Shown here piece by piece: positions 1 to 4,907 of a DNA stretch of 6,176 nucleotides. The number at the start of each line of letters is the position of its first letter. Within the stretch, counting starts at the first letter, position 1. A model generated the notes under the pieces. The model saw nothing but the letters and a program-made list of their open reading frames with translations. It searched no databases and was not told where the DNA came from. Where the stretch lies: positions 1-6,176 of the forward strand of contig CANKLD010000081.1 of assembly GCA_947483095.1 (NCBI GenBank), written 5' to 3'. The position numbers and the translations under genes were made by a program. This stretch comes from Bacteroidota bacterium (GTDB lineage: Bacteria; Bacteroidota; Bacteroidia; Flavobacteriales; Flavobacteriaceae).

Positions 1-1467
1 GAAAGATTGAAAGACATGCCTGTTTCTATTGGGTATTTAAATCGATTTAGAACCGCAAAACAAAAAGCAGAAACCCTGAAAGATTTGGCTGACGGAAGGC
101 TTGACATTTTGATTGGAACGCACCAATTGGTTAATAAAAATGTTGTTTTTAAAGATTTAGGATTACTGATTGTGGACGAAGAACAAAAGTTTGGCGTGAA
201 TGTAAAAGACAAGCTAAAAACCATTGCTGCCAATATTGACACGCTCACTTTAACCGCAACGCCAATACCGAGAACTCTACAATTTTCATTGATGGCGGCT
301 CGAGATTTATCCGTAATTACGACTCCGCCGCCCAATCGTTATCCTATTGAAACCAACGTAATAGGATTTAGTGAAGAGTCAATTCGAGACGCGATATCCT
401 ATGAAATTCAAAGAAACGGACAAGTTTTCTTCGTTAATAATAGAATTGAAAACATCAAAGAAGTGGCCGGAATGATCCAGCGATTGGTTCCTAACGCAAG
501 AGTTGGGATTGGTCATGGCCAAATGGACGGCAAGAAATTAGAAGAATTGATGTTGGCTTTTATGAACGGCGAATTCGATGTTTTAGTCGCAACAACCATC
601 ATTGAAAGCGGTTTGGATGTACCTAACGCCAATACGATTTTCATCAATAATGCTAATAATTTTGGCATTTCCGATTTACATCAAATGCGAGGTCGAGTAG
701 GGCGAAGCAACAAAAAAGCGTTTTGCTATTTTATTTGTCCACCGTATTCTGCCATGACCGACGATGCCAGAAAAAGAATTCAAGCGTTAGAGCAATATAG
801 CGAATTGGGTGGCGGTCTAAACATTGCCATGAAAGACCTTGAAATTCGTGGTGCTGGAGATTTATTAGGCGGCGAACAAAGTGGATTCATTAATGAGATT
901 GGTTTTGAAACCTATCAAAAAATCATGAACGAAGCGATTGACGAATTGAAGGAAAACGAGTTCAAAGAGCTGTATTCTGACGAAAATAAAGACCTTGAAA
1001 AAACCTATGTAAAAGACCTTCAATTGGATACCGATTTCGAATTGTTGTTCCCAGATGAATACATCAATAACATTACCGAGCGCCTTAAATTGTACAATGA
1101 ATTGAGTTTGATAAAAGACGAAATTACGTTGCAAGCCTATGAAAATAAGCTCGTGGATCGTTTCGGGGCTTTACCAAAACAAGCTATTTCATTATTAAAC
1201 AGCATAAAAATAAAATGGGTTGCTACCCAATTGGGAATTGAAAAATTAGTAATGAAACAAGGCAAAATGATTTGCTATTTTGTGTCCGATCAGCAATCCA
1301 GTTATTACCAATCCGGGCGATTCAGCCAAGTATTACACTTTGTACAAACCCAATCTAAATTGTGCACCATGAAGGAAAAACAAACCCCAAACGGATTACG
1401 ATTATTACTGACTTTTGAAAACGTAAAATCAATAAATAAGGCATTGGAATTGATGGAAATGATATAG
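1..1467 (+). CDS. mfd: Transcription-repair coupling factor Mfd, C-terminal part (5' end outside window)
   Basis: Mfd is a cytoplasmic superfamily 2 DNA translocase that removes RNA polymerase stalled at DNA lesions and recruits UvrA for nucleotide excision repair. The frame is open from base 1, so the TTG at position 7 is not a true start. About 488 residues are present, roughly the last 40% of a protein usually about 1,100-1,150 long. Numbering from the first codon, visible motifs are GTHQL (39-43), the motif II box DEEQ followed by KFG (59-65), TATPIPRTL (motif III, about 85-93), the GHGQMDG stretch (171-177), ATTIIESGLDVP (motif V, about 197-208) and QMRGRVGRS (motif VI, about 228-236). 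The C-terminal TRCF domain follows, roughly residues 340-450, with LFPDEYI and ERLKLYNEL. The Walker A motif, RNA polymerase-interaction and UvrB-homology domains must lie upstream. The frame ends cleanly at TAG and shows no damage. RecG shares the helicase core, but the TRCF domain identifies Mfd. Confidence 0.97.
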   Translation, partial: ERLKDMPVSIGYLNRFRTAKQKAETLKDLADGRLDILIGTHQLVNKNVVFKDLGLLIVDEEQKFGVNVKDKLKTIAANIDTLTLTATPIPRTLQFSLMAARDLSVITTPPPNRYPIETNVIGFSEESIRDAISYEIQRNGQVFFVNNRIENIKEVAGMIQRLVPNARVGIGHGQMDGKKLEELMLAFMNGEFDVLVATTIIESGLDVPNANTIFINNANNFGISDLHQMRGRVGRSNKKAFCYFICPPYSAMTDDARKRIQALEQYSELGGGLNIAMKDLEIRGAGDLLGGEQSGFINEIGFETYQKIMNEAIDELKENEFKELYSDENKDLEKTYVKDLQLDTDFELLFPDEYINNITERLKLYNELSLIKDEITLQAYENKLVDRFGALPKQAISLLNSIKIKWVATQLGIEKLVMKQGKMICYFVSDQQSSYYQSGRFSQVLHFVQTQSKLCTMKEKQTPNGLRLLLTFENVKSINKALELMEMI

Positions 1468-1481
1468 AATTTATAATGTTT

Positions 1482-1610
1482 TGCCCATAACGTTCCCGCG
1501 CTTGTACTTGCTGTGGAGTTCGTAACCTTGCAATTTTCTGTTATGCAGAAGTATGATTGCGAAACGATAATTCCACGAAACCCACAGTAAGTACAAACGT
1601 GTGTTGGCAG
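1482..1610. repeat. Nested imperfect palindrome after mfd (interspersed, attC-like element)
   Basis: The element starts 14 bp after the mfd stop. Two 24-nt arms, 1499-1522 and 1576-1599, are inverted repeats matching at 20 of 24 positions. The outer ends are related but not identical: TGCCCATAACG at 1482-1492 and CGTGTGTTGGCA at 1598-1609, read as GCCAACACACG on the other strand. Inside, ttctg (1536-1540) pairs with cagaa (1546-1550) and gcaat (1530-1534) with attgc (1556-1560), so the whole can fold as one long hairpin with internal loops. From memory, similar sequences recur between genes in Flavobacteriaceae; this is unverified here. The form, an imperfect hairpin of about 128 bp with core-like ends near RYYYAAC and GTTRRRY, resembles integron attC sites, but the ends do not match that consensus exactly. 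It may also act as an mfd transcription terminator, as a run of eight T lies at 1631-1638. Confidence 0.6.
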
Positions 1611-1613
1611 AAG

Positions 1614-1727
1614 ATTTAATTGTCCGTTCCTTTTTTTTAATTTTTCAATTTGTTCTATTGTTAAGCCTGTTAAGTCAGATATAGGTGTCTTTAAAAAGTA
1701 GCACTTTTTTATGTGTGCTTTTGCGAT
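1614..1727 (-). pseudogene. Remnant of an unidentified gene (C-terminal fragment, no start)
   Basis: Reading leftward from just after an in-frame TAA at 1728-1730, the frame is open and contains the coding-like stretch KTPISDLTGLTIEQIEKL, then KKRNGQLN. It has a helix-cap followed by an amphipathic helix pattern and codon choice typical of an AT-rich Bacteroidota gene (TTA, ACA, GAA, AAA). There is no ATG. At its left end the frame runs straight into the GTTGGCAG end of the palindromic element at 1482-1610 with no stop, as expected if the original 3' end was replaced at that junction. An A8 run in the coding strand (complement of 1631-1638) is a possible frameshift site. I do not recognise the parent protein. 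It could be a chance open frame, so confidence is modest. Confidence 0.33.
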
Positions 1728-1730
1728 TTA

Positions 1731-1783
1731 AAAATAAAGATAGCAGGAAAGAACCAAACTTTGAGTTTGACTCTTAACTGCTA
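1731..1783 (-). terminator. Probable Rho-independent terminator of the lipoprotein/two-TM unit
   Basis: On the minus strand the hairpin begins 26 bases after the stop of the 63-residue gene. TAGCAG pairs with CTGCTA (plus-strand 1741-1746 and 1778-1783). Inside these, AAGA pairs with TCTT, and CAAACT with AGTTTG (1755-1760 and 1764-1769) around a three-base loop. The three stems are separated by symmetrical 2x2 mismatches, giving a 43-nt rod. A T-rich run, TCTTTATTTT, follows immediately (1740-1731). Position, orientation and T-run fit an intrinsic terminator, although the stem is less GC-rich than usual. Confidence 0.5.
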
Positions 1784-1809
1784 ACTTTCATATACCGTGT
1801 TCTGTAAAG

Positions 1810-2001
1810 TTACATTTTGCCAATTCTTGTCAGCAACACTGATATAATGAAGAATGTTGAAACCAAAAAATAGCTATTCCAACCTTCTTTTTCTCTTTCT
1901 TCCTTATTTGTATTATTCCAATACTTCATCCACATATATGAGTTCCAGAATAAAGCTATTGTACTTATTACTATTGTTATTATATTCCACATAATATTCA
2001 T
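1810..2001 (-). CDS. Small protein with two predicted membrane helices, unknown function
   Basis: The 63-residue protein has two hydrophobic segments, about residues 5-24 (rich in I, W and M) and 43-59 (FLVSTFFIISVLL-like). They are joined by a short charged loop, NNTNKEEREKEG at about 29-40, and a short basic tail (RIGKM) follows. This predicts a helical hairpin in the inner membrane. The start lies 15 bp after the stop of the 296-residue lipoprotein gene, so the two are almost certainly co-transcribed, and a terminator-like hairpin follows. The sequence before the ATG is A-rich (AACTTTAAAA), common in this phylum. I recognise no family. Small two-helix proteins beside secreted peptides can be immunity proteins, but that is inference from architecture only. 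The tight spacing and clean hydrophobic pattern support a real gene despite the small size. Confidence 0.62.
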   Translation of the reverse strand: MNIMWNIITIVISTIALFWNSYMWMKYWNNTNKEEREKEGWNSYFLVSTFFIISVLLTRIGKM

Positions 2002-2016
2002 TTTTAAAGTTCATTT

Positions 2017-2907
2017 TTACCACCAACCCATACAGTCTCCAAACTCATATGTAAATATTGCAGCACCTATCCAACCAAGAGCTCTTGAGGCTATTTTTCT
2101 AATAGCTTTTTTTAATATAGCTTTACCTGCAGATGTCTCCAAGCTTCCAGCTGCTAAGCCAGCAATTGCAGAAAATCCCAAAGCATCTCCAGCGCATTCT
2201 CCAATTTCTGAAGCGTGTGCAGATTGAATAAAAACATTGGAAAAATTTAAAGATGCAAACGAATTTTGATTTTTTTCTTCCGCTATTAACTGCATTACAG
2301 CTGGAATTAGATCAGATTCGGACATTGCTGGGCCATCTCCGTCAGCAGTTAATAAATTTCGGATGTCATAATCGGTTAAGCCTTTAGAACGTAAATAGTT
2401 CTTTGCTTCGACTAAAGTTGGCTGTAGTGATTGTTTTGCGGATTCAATTGAAATGGAATAACTGTTGATTAATTCTTGTGAATCAGATATATTATCACTA
2501 GTACTGCCATCTATATAACTAACTTCAAGTTCTACTCCACCCATCGATGTCAACTCCCTGAAACTGCTAACGTTGTATAATGTATTAAAATCTGTAAAAT
2601 TACTTCCTGATGATTCGTAAACAGAAATAGTAGCAAAATCTTCATTTAAGGTCGTTGACTTAGCAAAACTTGATTTGTTTTTTGAGTTAACGTCGATTTT
2701 ATTTAGATTTGATAAACCAATTTTAGCAGAATTCAAAAAATTATGACGGGCTTGAGTTATAGCATTATCTTCAAATATTTCATTTTTGCTACAAGACTGA
2801 ATAATTAATGAAATAAATGAAATTGAAATTCCTAATGCAATTAACATCAAATAACCTTTAAAAAAAAATTTCAAATTTAAATTTACTAAATTAAGTATGT
2901 TTTTCAT
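2017..2907 (-). CDS. Predicted lipoprotein with glycine/cysteine-bearing hydrophobic C-terminus, unknown function
   Basis: The product has 296 residues. The N-terminus carries a lysine-containing leader, a hydrophobic stretch (about 20-37) and the lipobox-like IIQSC with the candidate lipidated Cys39, followed by SKNE as in many Bacteroidota lipoproteins. Residues 40-230 are polar and rich in Ser and Asn, with no domain I know. From about 236 the character changes: ECAGDALGFSAIAGLAAG, then a basic stretch AILKKAIRKIASRALG, then WIGAAIFTYEFGDCMGWW at the very end. Cys238 and Cys292 bracket this segment and could form a disulfide; spaced glycines (244, 250, 254, 261, 278, 281, 290, 294) recall glycine-rich membrane-inserting peptides and bacteriocins. 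A purine-rich AAGGGAAGAG lies about 10 bases before the ATG, supporting this start; Met21 would remove the positively charged leader. It is first in a unit with the 63-residue membrane protein. Surface exposure and toxin activity are inference. Confidence 0.8.
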   Translation of the reverse strand: MKNILNLVNLNLKFFFKGYLMLIALGISISFISLIIQSCSKNEIFEDNAITQARHNFLNSAKIGLSNLNKIDVNSKNKSSFAKSTTLNEDFATISVYESSGSNFTDFNTLYNVSSFRELTSMGGVELEVSYIDGSTSDNISDSQELINSYSISIESAKQSLQPTLVEAKNYLRSKGLTDYDIRNLLTADGDGPAMSESDLIPAVMQLIAEEKNQNSFASLNFSNVFIQSAHASEIGECAGDALGFSAIAGLAAGSLETSAGKAILKKAIRKIASRALGWIGAAIFTYEFGDCMGWW

Positions 2908-2976
2908 AATAATCTTCTCTTCCCTTTTAATTAATACGGACTACCGCAAGGACGATAACTTAAGGTACTATTTTGT

Positions 2977-2992
2977 AAGTTTTATAAAACTT
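2977..2992. promoter_or_regulatory. Perfect 16-bp palindrome upstream of the lipoprotein gene
   Basis: aagttttataaaactt is identical to its reverse complement. It sits 70-85 bp before the ATG of the lipoprotein gene, where a dyad operator could lie. No TAnnTTTG -7 element is visible between it and the gene, so the promoter is not located. Its AT-richness makes a chance palindrome possible, and no regulator is encoded nearby. Confidence 0.3.
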
Positions 2993-3110
2993 TGGTTAAT
3001 GTACCGCCCCGTTGTTTACTAATTATGATTTTCGAGCCACTTCTTTTATGTTACACAATCCTTTCGATTATGTTTTTAGCCATTTTTCGGCGCAAACGTC
3101 GGTCAAAATT

Positions 3111-3190
3111 TTCTGCCAACTAGTTTATAGGCGAAACAAACTTTCGCTTATCACCCCAAATTTGGGTAGATTGGCGAAGGTTTGTTTCGC
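3111..3190 (-). repeat. Large nested palindrome with GTTGGCAGAA end
   Basis: The arms gcgaaacaaactttcgc (3131-3147) and 3174-3190 are inverted repeats with 16 of 17 matches. Each arm is itself a small dyad (gcgaaa...tttcgc; gcgaa...ttcgc), and the 26-bp loop contains the perfect palindrome cccaaatttggg (3155-3166). Read on the minus strand, the structure is followed by CTATAAACTA and then GTTGGCAGAA (complement of 3111-3120). That decamer is also found on the plus strand at 1603-1612, at the end of the palindrome after mfd. The stem can form one long hairpin or a three-armed cruciform. It is probably an interspersed repeat or recombination-site-like element; no protein explains it. Confidence 0.55.
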
Positions 3191-3259
3191 ATTATTTATT
3201 ATTTATCAAATTTCACGATAGGAATAATTCAAACCGTGGTTTATTGTTTATCTAATCTT

Positions 3260-3296
3260 GATTTGCAACAAAAAAAATTTTTTTTCATCGCAAATC
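3260..3296. repeat. A8T8-centred hairpin with 7-bp outer stem
   Basis: gatttgc (3260-3266) and gcaaatc (3290-3296) are perfect inverted repeats. They enclose eight A (3270-3277) directly followed by eight T (3278-3285), itself a perfect dyad, with short unpaired linkers. It could work as a bidirectional terminator or as a bent/cruciform DNA site. It lies over 500 bp from the end of the ACT gene, so no specific role is assigned. Confidence 0.4.
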
Positions 3297-3488
3297 CTGC
3301 GTATGTTTTTTGAGGGAAGTACTATTTGGCAAAGCGATTTGTTTGCCGGAATGAACAATAACTTAGGAATCTTAGGTATTGTTACTACAATGAAATTGTA
3401 TTTTGTAAAAATAAATTTTATTTTGGTTAATCGATTATTTTAAATGTTAATTTTTTTTATCGTTAATGCGGTTATTCGGCTATTTGGA

Positions 3489-3526
3489 AAATCTGTTGAA
3501 ATCTGTTTAATCCGTTAAATCTGTGG
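3489..3526. repeat. Degenerate short tandem repeat of ATCTGTT units
   Basis: Units beginning atctgttgaa (3491), atctgtttaa (3501), atccgttaa (3510) and atctgtgg (3519) follow each other at 9-10 bp spacing. From memory, runs of this kind are frequent in intergenic DNA of Flavobacterium and relatives and give spurious open frames when translated. No coding function is seen. Confidence 0.5.
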
Positions 3527-3544
3527 TGAAAAATCCTATCCCAG

Positions 3545-3563
3545 CCCTTTCCAAAGGAAAGGG
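3545..3563. repeat. Hairpin with perfect 8-bp GC-containing stem
   Basis: ccctttcc (3545-3552) and ggaaaggg (3556-3563) pair perfectly around an aaa loop. It is the strongest GC-containing hairpin between the ACT gene and the lipoprotein gene and lies on the path of leftward transcription from the ACT gene, about 240 bases beyond its stop. No good T-run follows directly on the minus strand, only GATTTTTC about 14 bases on, so a terminator role is uncertain. With the tandem units at 3489-3526 it may be one interspersed repeat. Confidence 0.4.
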
Positions 3564-3802
3564 AGCCAGAATGGGAATGTGTTAAGGGATATTTAAATGA
3601 ACTTATTTGCCTTATATGGTAAAAAAGTTGATTGATGATGGTGTGTTTGGCACAAAAATAACTTTGAGAACCTTTCATAACAGTTAGCGCTCTTTGCGGT
3701 TAATTAAAAGTAGATTACCACGCTACAATTTATATTGCTTGCAATGACAATTAAACCAAATTGCGCAGATTTGCAATCCGTACCTAGAAAGTAAGTAAGA
3801 AT

Positions 3803-4462
3803 TTATAACGTTTTCAAATCCTTAATTACCTTAAAAGCAACATCCACTTCGTCATCGCTAACTAAAATTGTAAATTCATTGGAAGTTGAAATTACCTCAT
3901 TTATAATGATTCCTTCCCAAGCCAAACGCTGAAAAATAAAGTAATAAATCCCAGGAATTACGGTGTTTTCTTTTGGTAATTTCACCGTAATCGAAGCTAG
4001 ATTTTCTAACTTTTGGATTTGTTTTTCGGCTGCAAAATGCTTTTCTACCAAATGACCTACACTTTGACTCACGATGATATTGGTTTCACTAACGCCTTTT
4101 GATGAGGTATAAAAAATATCAGGATTGCTGTTGATCTCCGAAATTAAATCGGCTTGTTTGGTCAGAATGGTGCTGGAAACAGCAAATGTATAATCAATTA
4201 AAGAAGAGCGAACCGTAATTTCACCCAAGTTTTTCATCACTTTTGAAATCTTATGATTCAATCTAAAATCTAGATCTACCGAAAGGCGTTTGAGCGCCAT
4301 AACAATCGCACCTTGTTTCACGTCTTTCCCAAATTCAGAATCCAATTCAATCATCATATTTCTTGACAAAGAAGTTAAATTGATAATGTTTTGGGATAAG
4401 GCACTTAGTAAAAAAGGCTTAGTTTTAATATAATTCTCAACAATTGAAGAAACGGTTCTCAT
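3803..4462 (-). CDS. ACT-domain protein (stand-alone, often labelled aspartate kinase)
   Basis: The 219-residue protein resembles the small flavobacterial proteins annotated as aspartate kinase from their C-terminal ACT domain. Residues about 155-217 fit an ACT fold: ASITVKLP as a first strand, a helix around TVIPGIYYFIFQRLAWEG, then IIINEVISTSNEFTILVSDDEVDVAFKVIKDL. The aspartokinase catalytic N-terminus (KFGGTS-type motif) is absent and the protein is too short to contain it, so kinase activity is not expected. Residues 1-80 are helical with basic positions (VMALKRLSVDLDFRLNHKISKVMKNL) and could be a helix-turn-helix, but this is not certain. A regulator sensing an amino acid or similar ligand is the most reasonable guess. 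The ATG is preceded by AAAACACAAAAA and by a TATATTTG promoter-like element. It is the last gene of the minus-strand block, 62 bp beyond yraN. Confidence 0.85.
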   Translation of the reverse strand: MRTVSSIVENYIKTKPFLLSALSQNIINLTSLSRNMMIELDSEFGKDVKQGAIVMALKRLSVDLDFRLNHKISKVMKNLGEITVRSSLIDYTFAVSSTILTKQADLISEINSNPDIFYTSSKGVSETNIIVSQSVGHLVEKHFAAEKQIQKLENLASITVKLPKENTVIPGIYYFIFQRLAWEGIIINEVISTSNEFTILVSDDEVDVAFKVIKDLKTL

Positions 4463-4484
4463 TTTTTGTGTTTTAAACTTGCTG

Positions 4485-4492
4485 CAAATATA
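4485..4492 (-). promoter_or_regulatory. Bacteroidota -7 element before the ACT-domain gene
   Basis: On the minus strand TATATTTG matches the TAnnTTTG consensus. It lies about 23 bases before the ATG at 4462, which would give a leader of roughly 15 nt. A TTG further upstream is spaced too closely (11 bp) to be a good -33 element, so the call rests on the -7 match and location. Confidence 0.42.
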
Positions 4493-4508
4493 TAAATTAA
4501 AAACAATT

Positions 4509-4524
4509 TGTTATAAATATAACA
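4509..4524 (-). terminator. Short AT-rich hairpin directly after yraN
   Basis: TGTTATA and TATAACA form a perfect 7-bp stem around a two-base loop, beginning one base after the yraN TAA on the minus strand. The T-rich AAATTGTTTTTAATTT follows. The position fits a weak intrinsic terminator, but the stem is almost all A-T and would be unstable. It also lies just upstream of the candidate ACT-gene promoter and could instead be a regulatory dyad. Confidence 0.35.
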
Positions 4525-4884
4525 TTAAAAATAATAAAAAGCGTCTTCTAAATGTTCCATTTTAAATCCTTTGCCTTCTCTATGAAGTGCAATAATATCA
4601 AAACGAACTTCCACTTCAAGGTCGTTTGAAACTACATATTCATTTATTGCTTTAACTAAAAGTTGGATTTTTTTAGGTTTCACAAAATCCTGAGGAAGAC
4701 CAAAATCAATACTTGAGCGGGTTTTAACCTCAACAACAGCAAGGATTCCTTCTTTTTTGGCAATAATATCTACCTCAGCTTTTTGAAAAGTCCAATTGGT
4801 TTCTAAAATCGAATAGCCATTTTTTTCTAAAAATTCAACAGCCAATTCTTCTCCTAATTTTCCTAGATCGTTGTGTTCGGCCAT
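4525..4884 (-). CDS. yraN: YraN/UPF0102 family, Holliday junction resolvase-like endonuclease fold
   Basis: The 119 residues match the usual length (about 115-125) of the YraN/UPF0102 family, widespread cytoplasmic proteins with a restriction-endonuclease-like fold and no firmly settled cellular role. Diagnostic features in order are LGKLGEELAVEFLEKNGYSI (residues 7-26), the acidic motif AEVDIIAKK (Glu37, Asp39), and the core EVKTR (Glu52, Lys54), which together give the PD-(D/E)xK-like site. VRFDIIAL (93-100) and a C-terminal HLEDAF close the fold. The more common GEIDLIA is AEVDIIA here, a conservative change. The start is ATG at 4884, 23 bp after the stop of the LD-carboxypeptidase gene, so the two are probably co-transcribed. 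Confidence 0.93.
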   Translation of the reverse strand: MAEHNDLGKLGEELAVEFLEKNGYSILETNWTFQKAEVDIIAKKEGILAVVEVKTRSSIDFGLPQDFVKPKKIQLLVKAINEYVVSNDLEVEVRFDIIALHREGKGFKMEHLEDAFYYF

Positions 4885-4907
4885 TAAAAAAGTATAAATT
4901 GATTGTG

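Larger units (their letters stand above)
2908..3802. other. 895-bp gene-free, palindrome-rich intergenic region
   Basis: This lies between the 3' end of the ACT-domain gene and the 5' end of the lipoprotein gene. Short open frames exist on both strands but have no recognisable motif, no sensible start context, and in part translate repeats. It contains a 16-bp perfect palindrome (2977-2992), a large nested palindrome (3131-3190), an A8T8-centred hairpin (3260-3296), degenerate 9-10 bp tandem units (3489-3526), an 8-bp-stem hairpin (3545-3563), and short relic-like motifs near 3684-3707 and 3757-3779. The stretch from about 3300 to 3480 shows nothing I can name beyond a ggcaaa/tttgcc inverted repeat around 3330-3350. 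Confidence 0.65.

Noticed and set aside
865..1134. Minus-strand open frame inside mfd
   Set aside because: It is the antisense shadow of the well-supported Mfd reading frame, with low-complexity hydrophobic content and no independent evidence.
1695..1723. Possible hairpin agcac...gtgct in the strip after mfd
   Set aside because: The stem is only five pairs with a 10-base loop and needs a three-base bulge to extend. It overlaps the coding-like remnant and is not convincing as a terminator or RNA.
2017..2907. Assignment of the lipoprotein to a known bacteriocin class
   Set aside because: There is no double-glycine leader, no YGNG-type motif, and no transporter or processing gene in the window. 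Only general composition of the tail supports the idea, so it is kept as a hypothesis.
3012..3443. Two plus-strand open frames (3012-3221 and 3258-3443)
   Set aside because: The first spans the nested palindrome and the second begins at the A8T8 hairpin. Neither shows a protein motif, a promoter or a sensible start, and both lie on the strand opposite the neighbouring genes.
3472..3678. Minus-strand open frame of 68 codons in the gene-free region
   Set aside because: It translates straight through the ATCTGTT tandem units and the ccctttcc hairpin (giving HHRFNGLNRFQQIFQ-like peptide), so it is a by-product of repeats rather than a gene.
3684..3779. Motifs resembling short Bacteroidota repeats (around ttagcgctctttgcgg and gcgcagatttgcaatccg) and the small dyad attgcttgcaat at 3734-3745
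   Set aside because: They are familiar-looking from memory, but each is a single short copy here, so nothing in the window itself proves a repeat or function.
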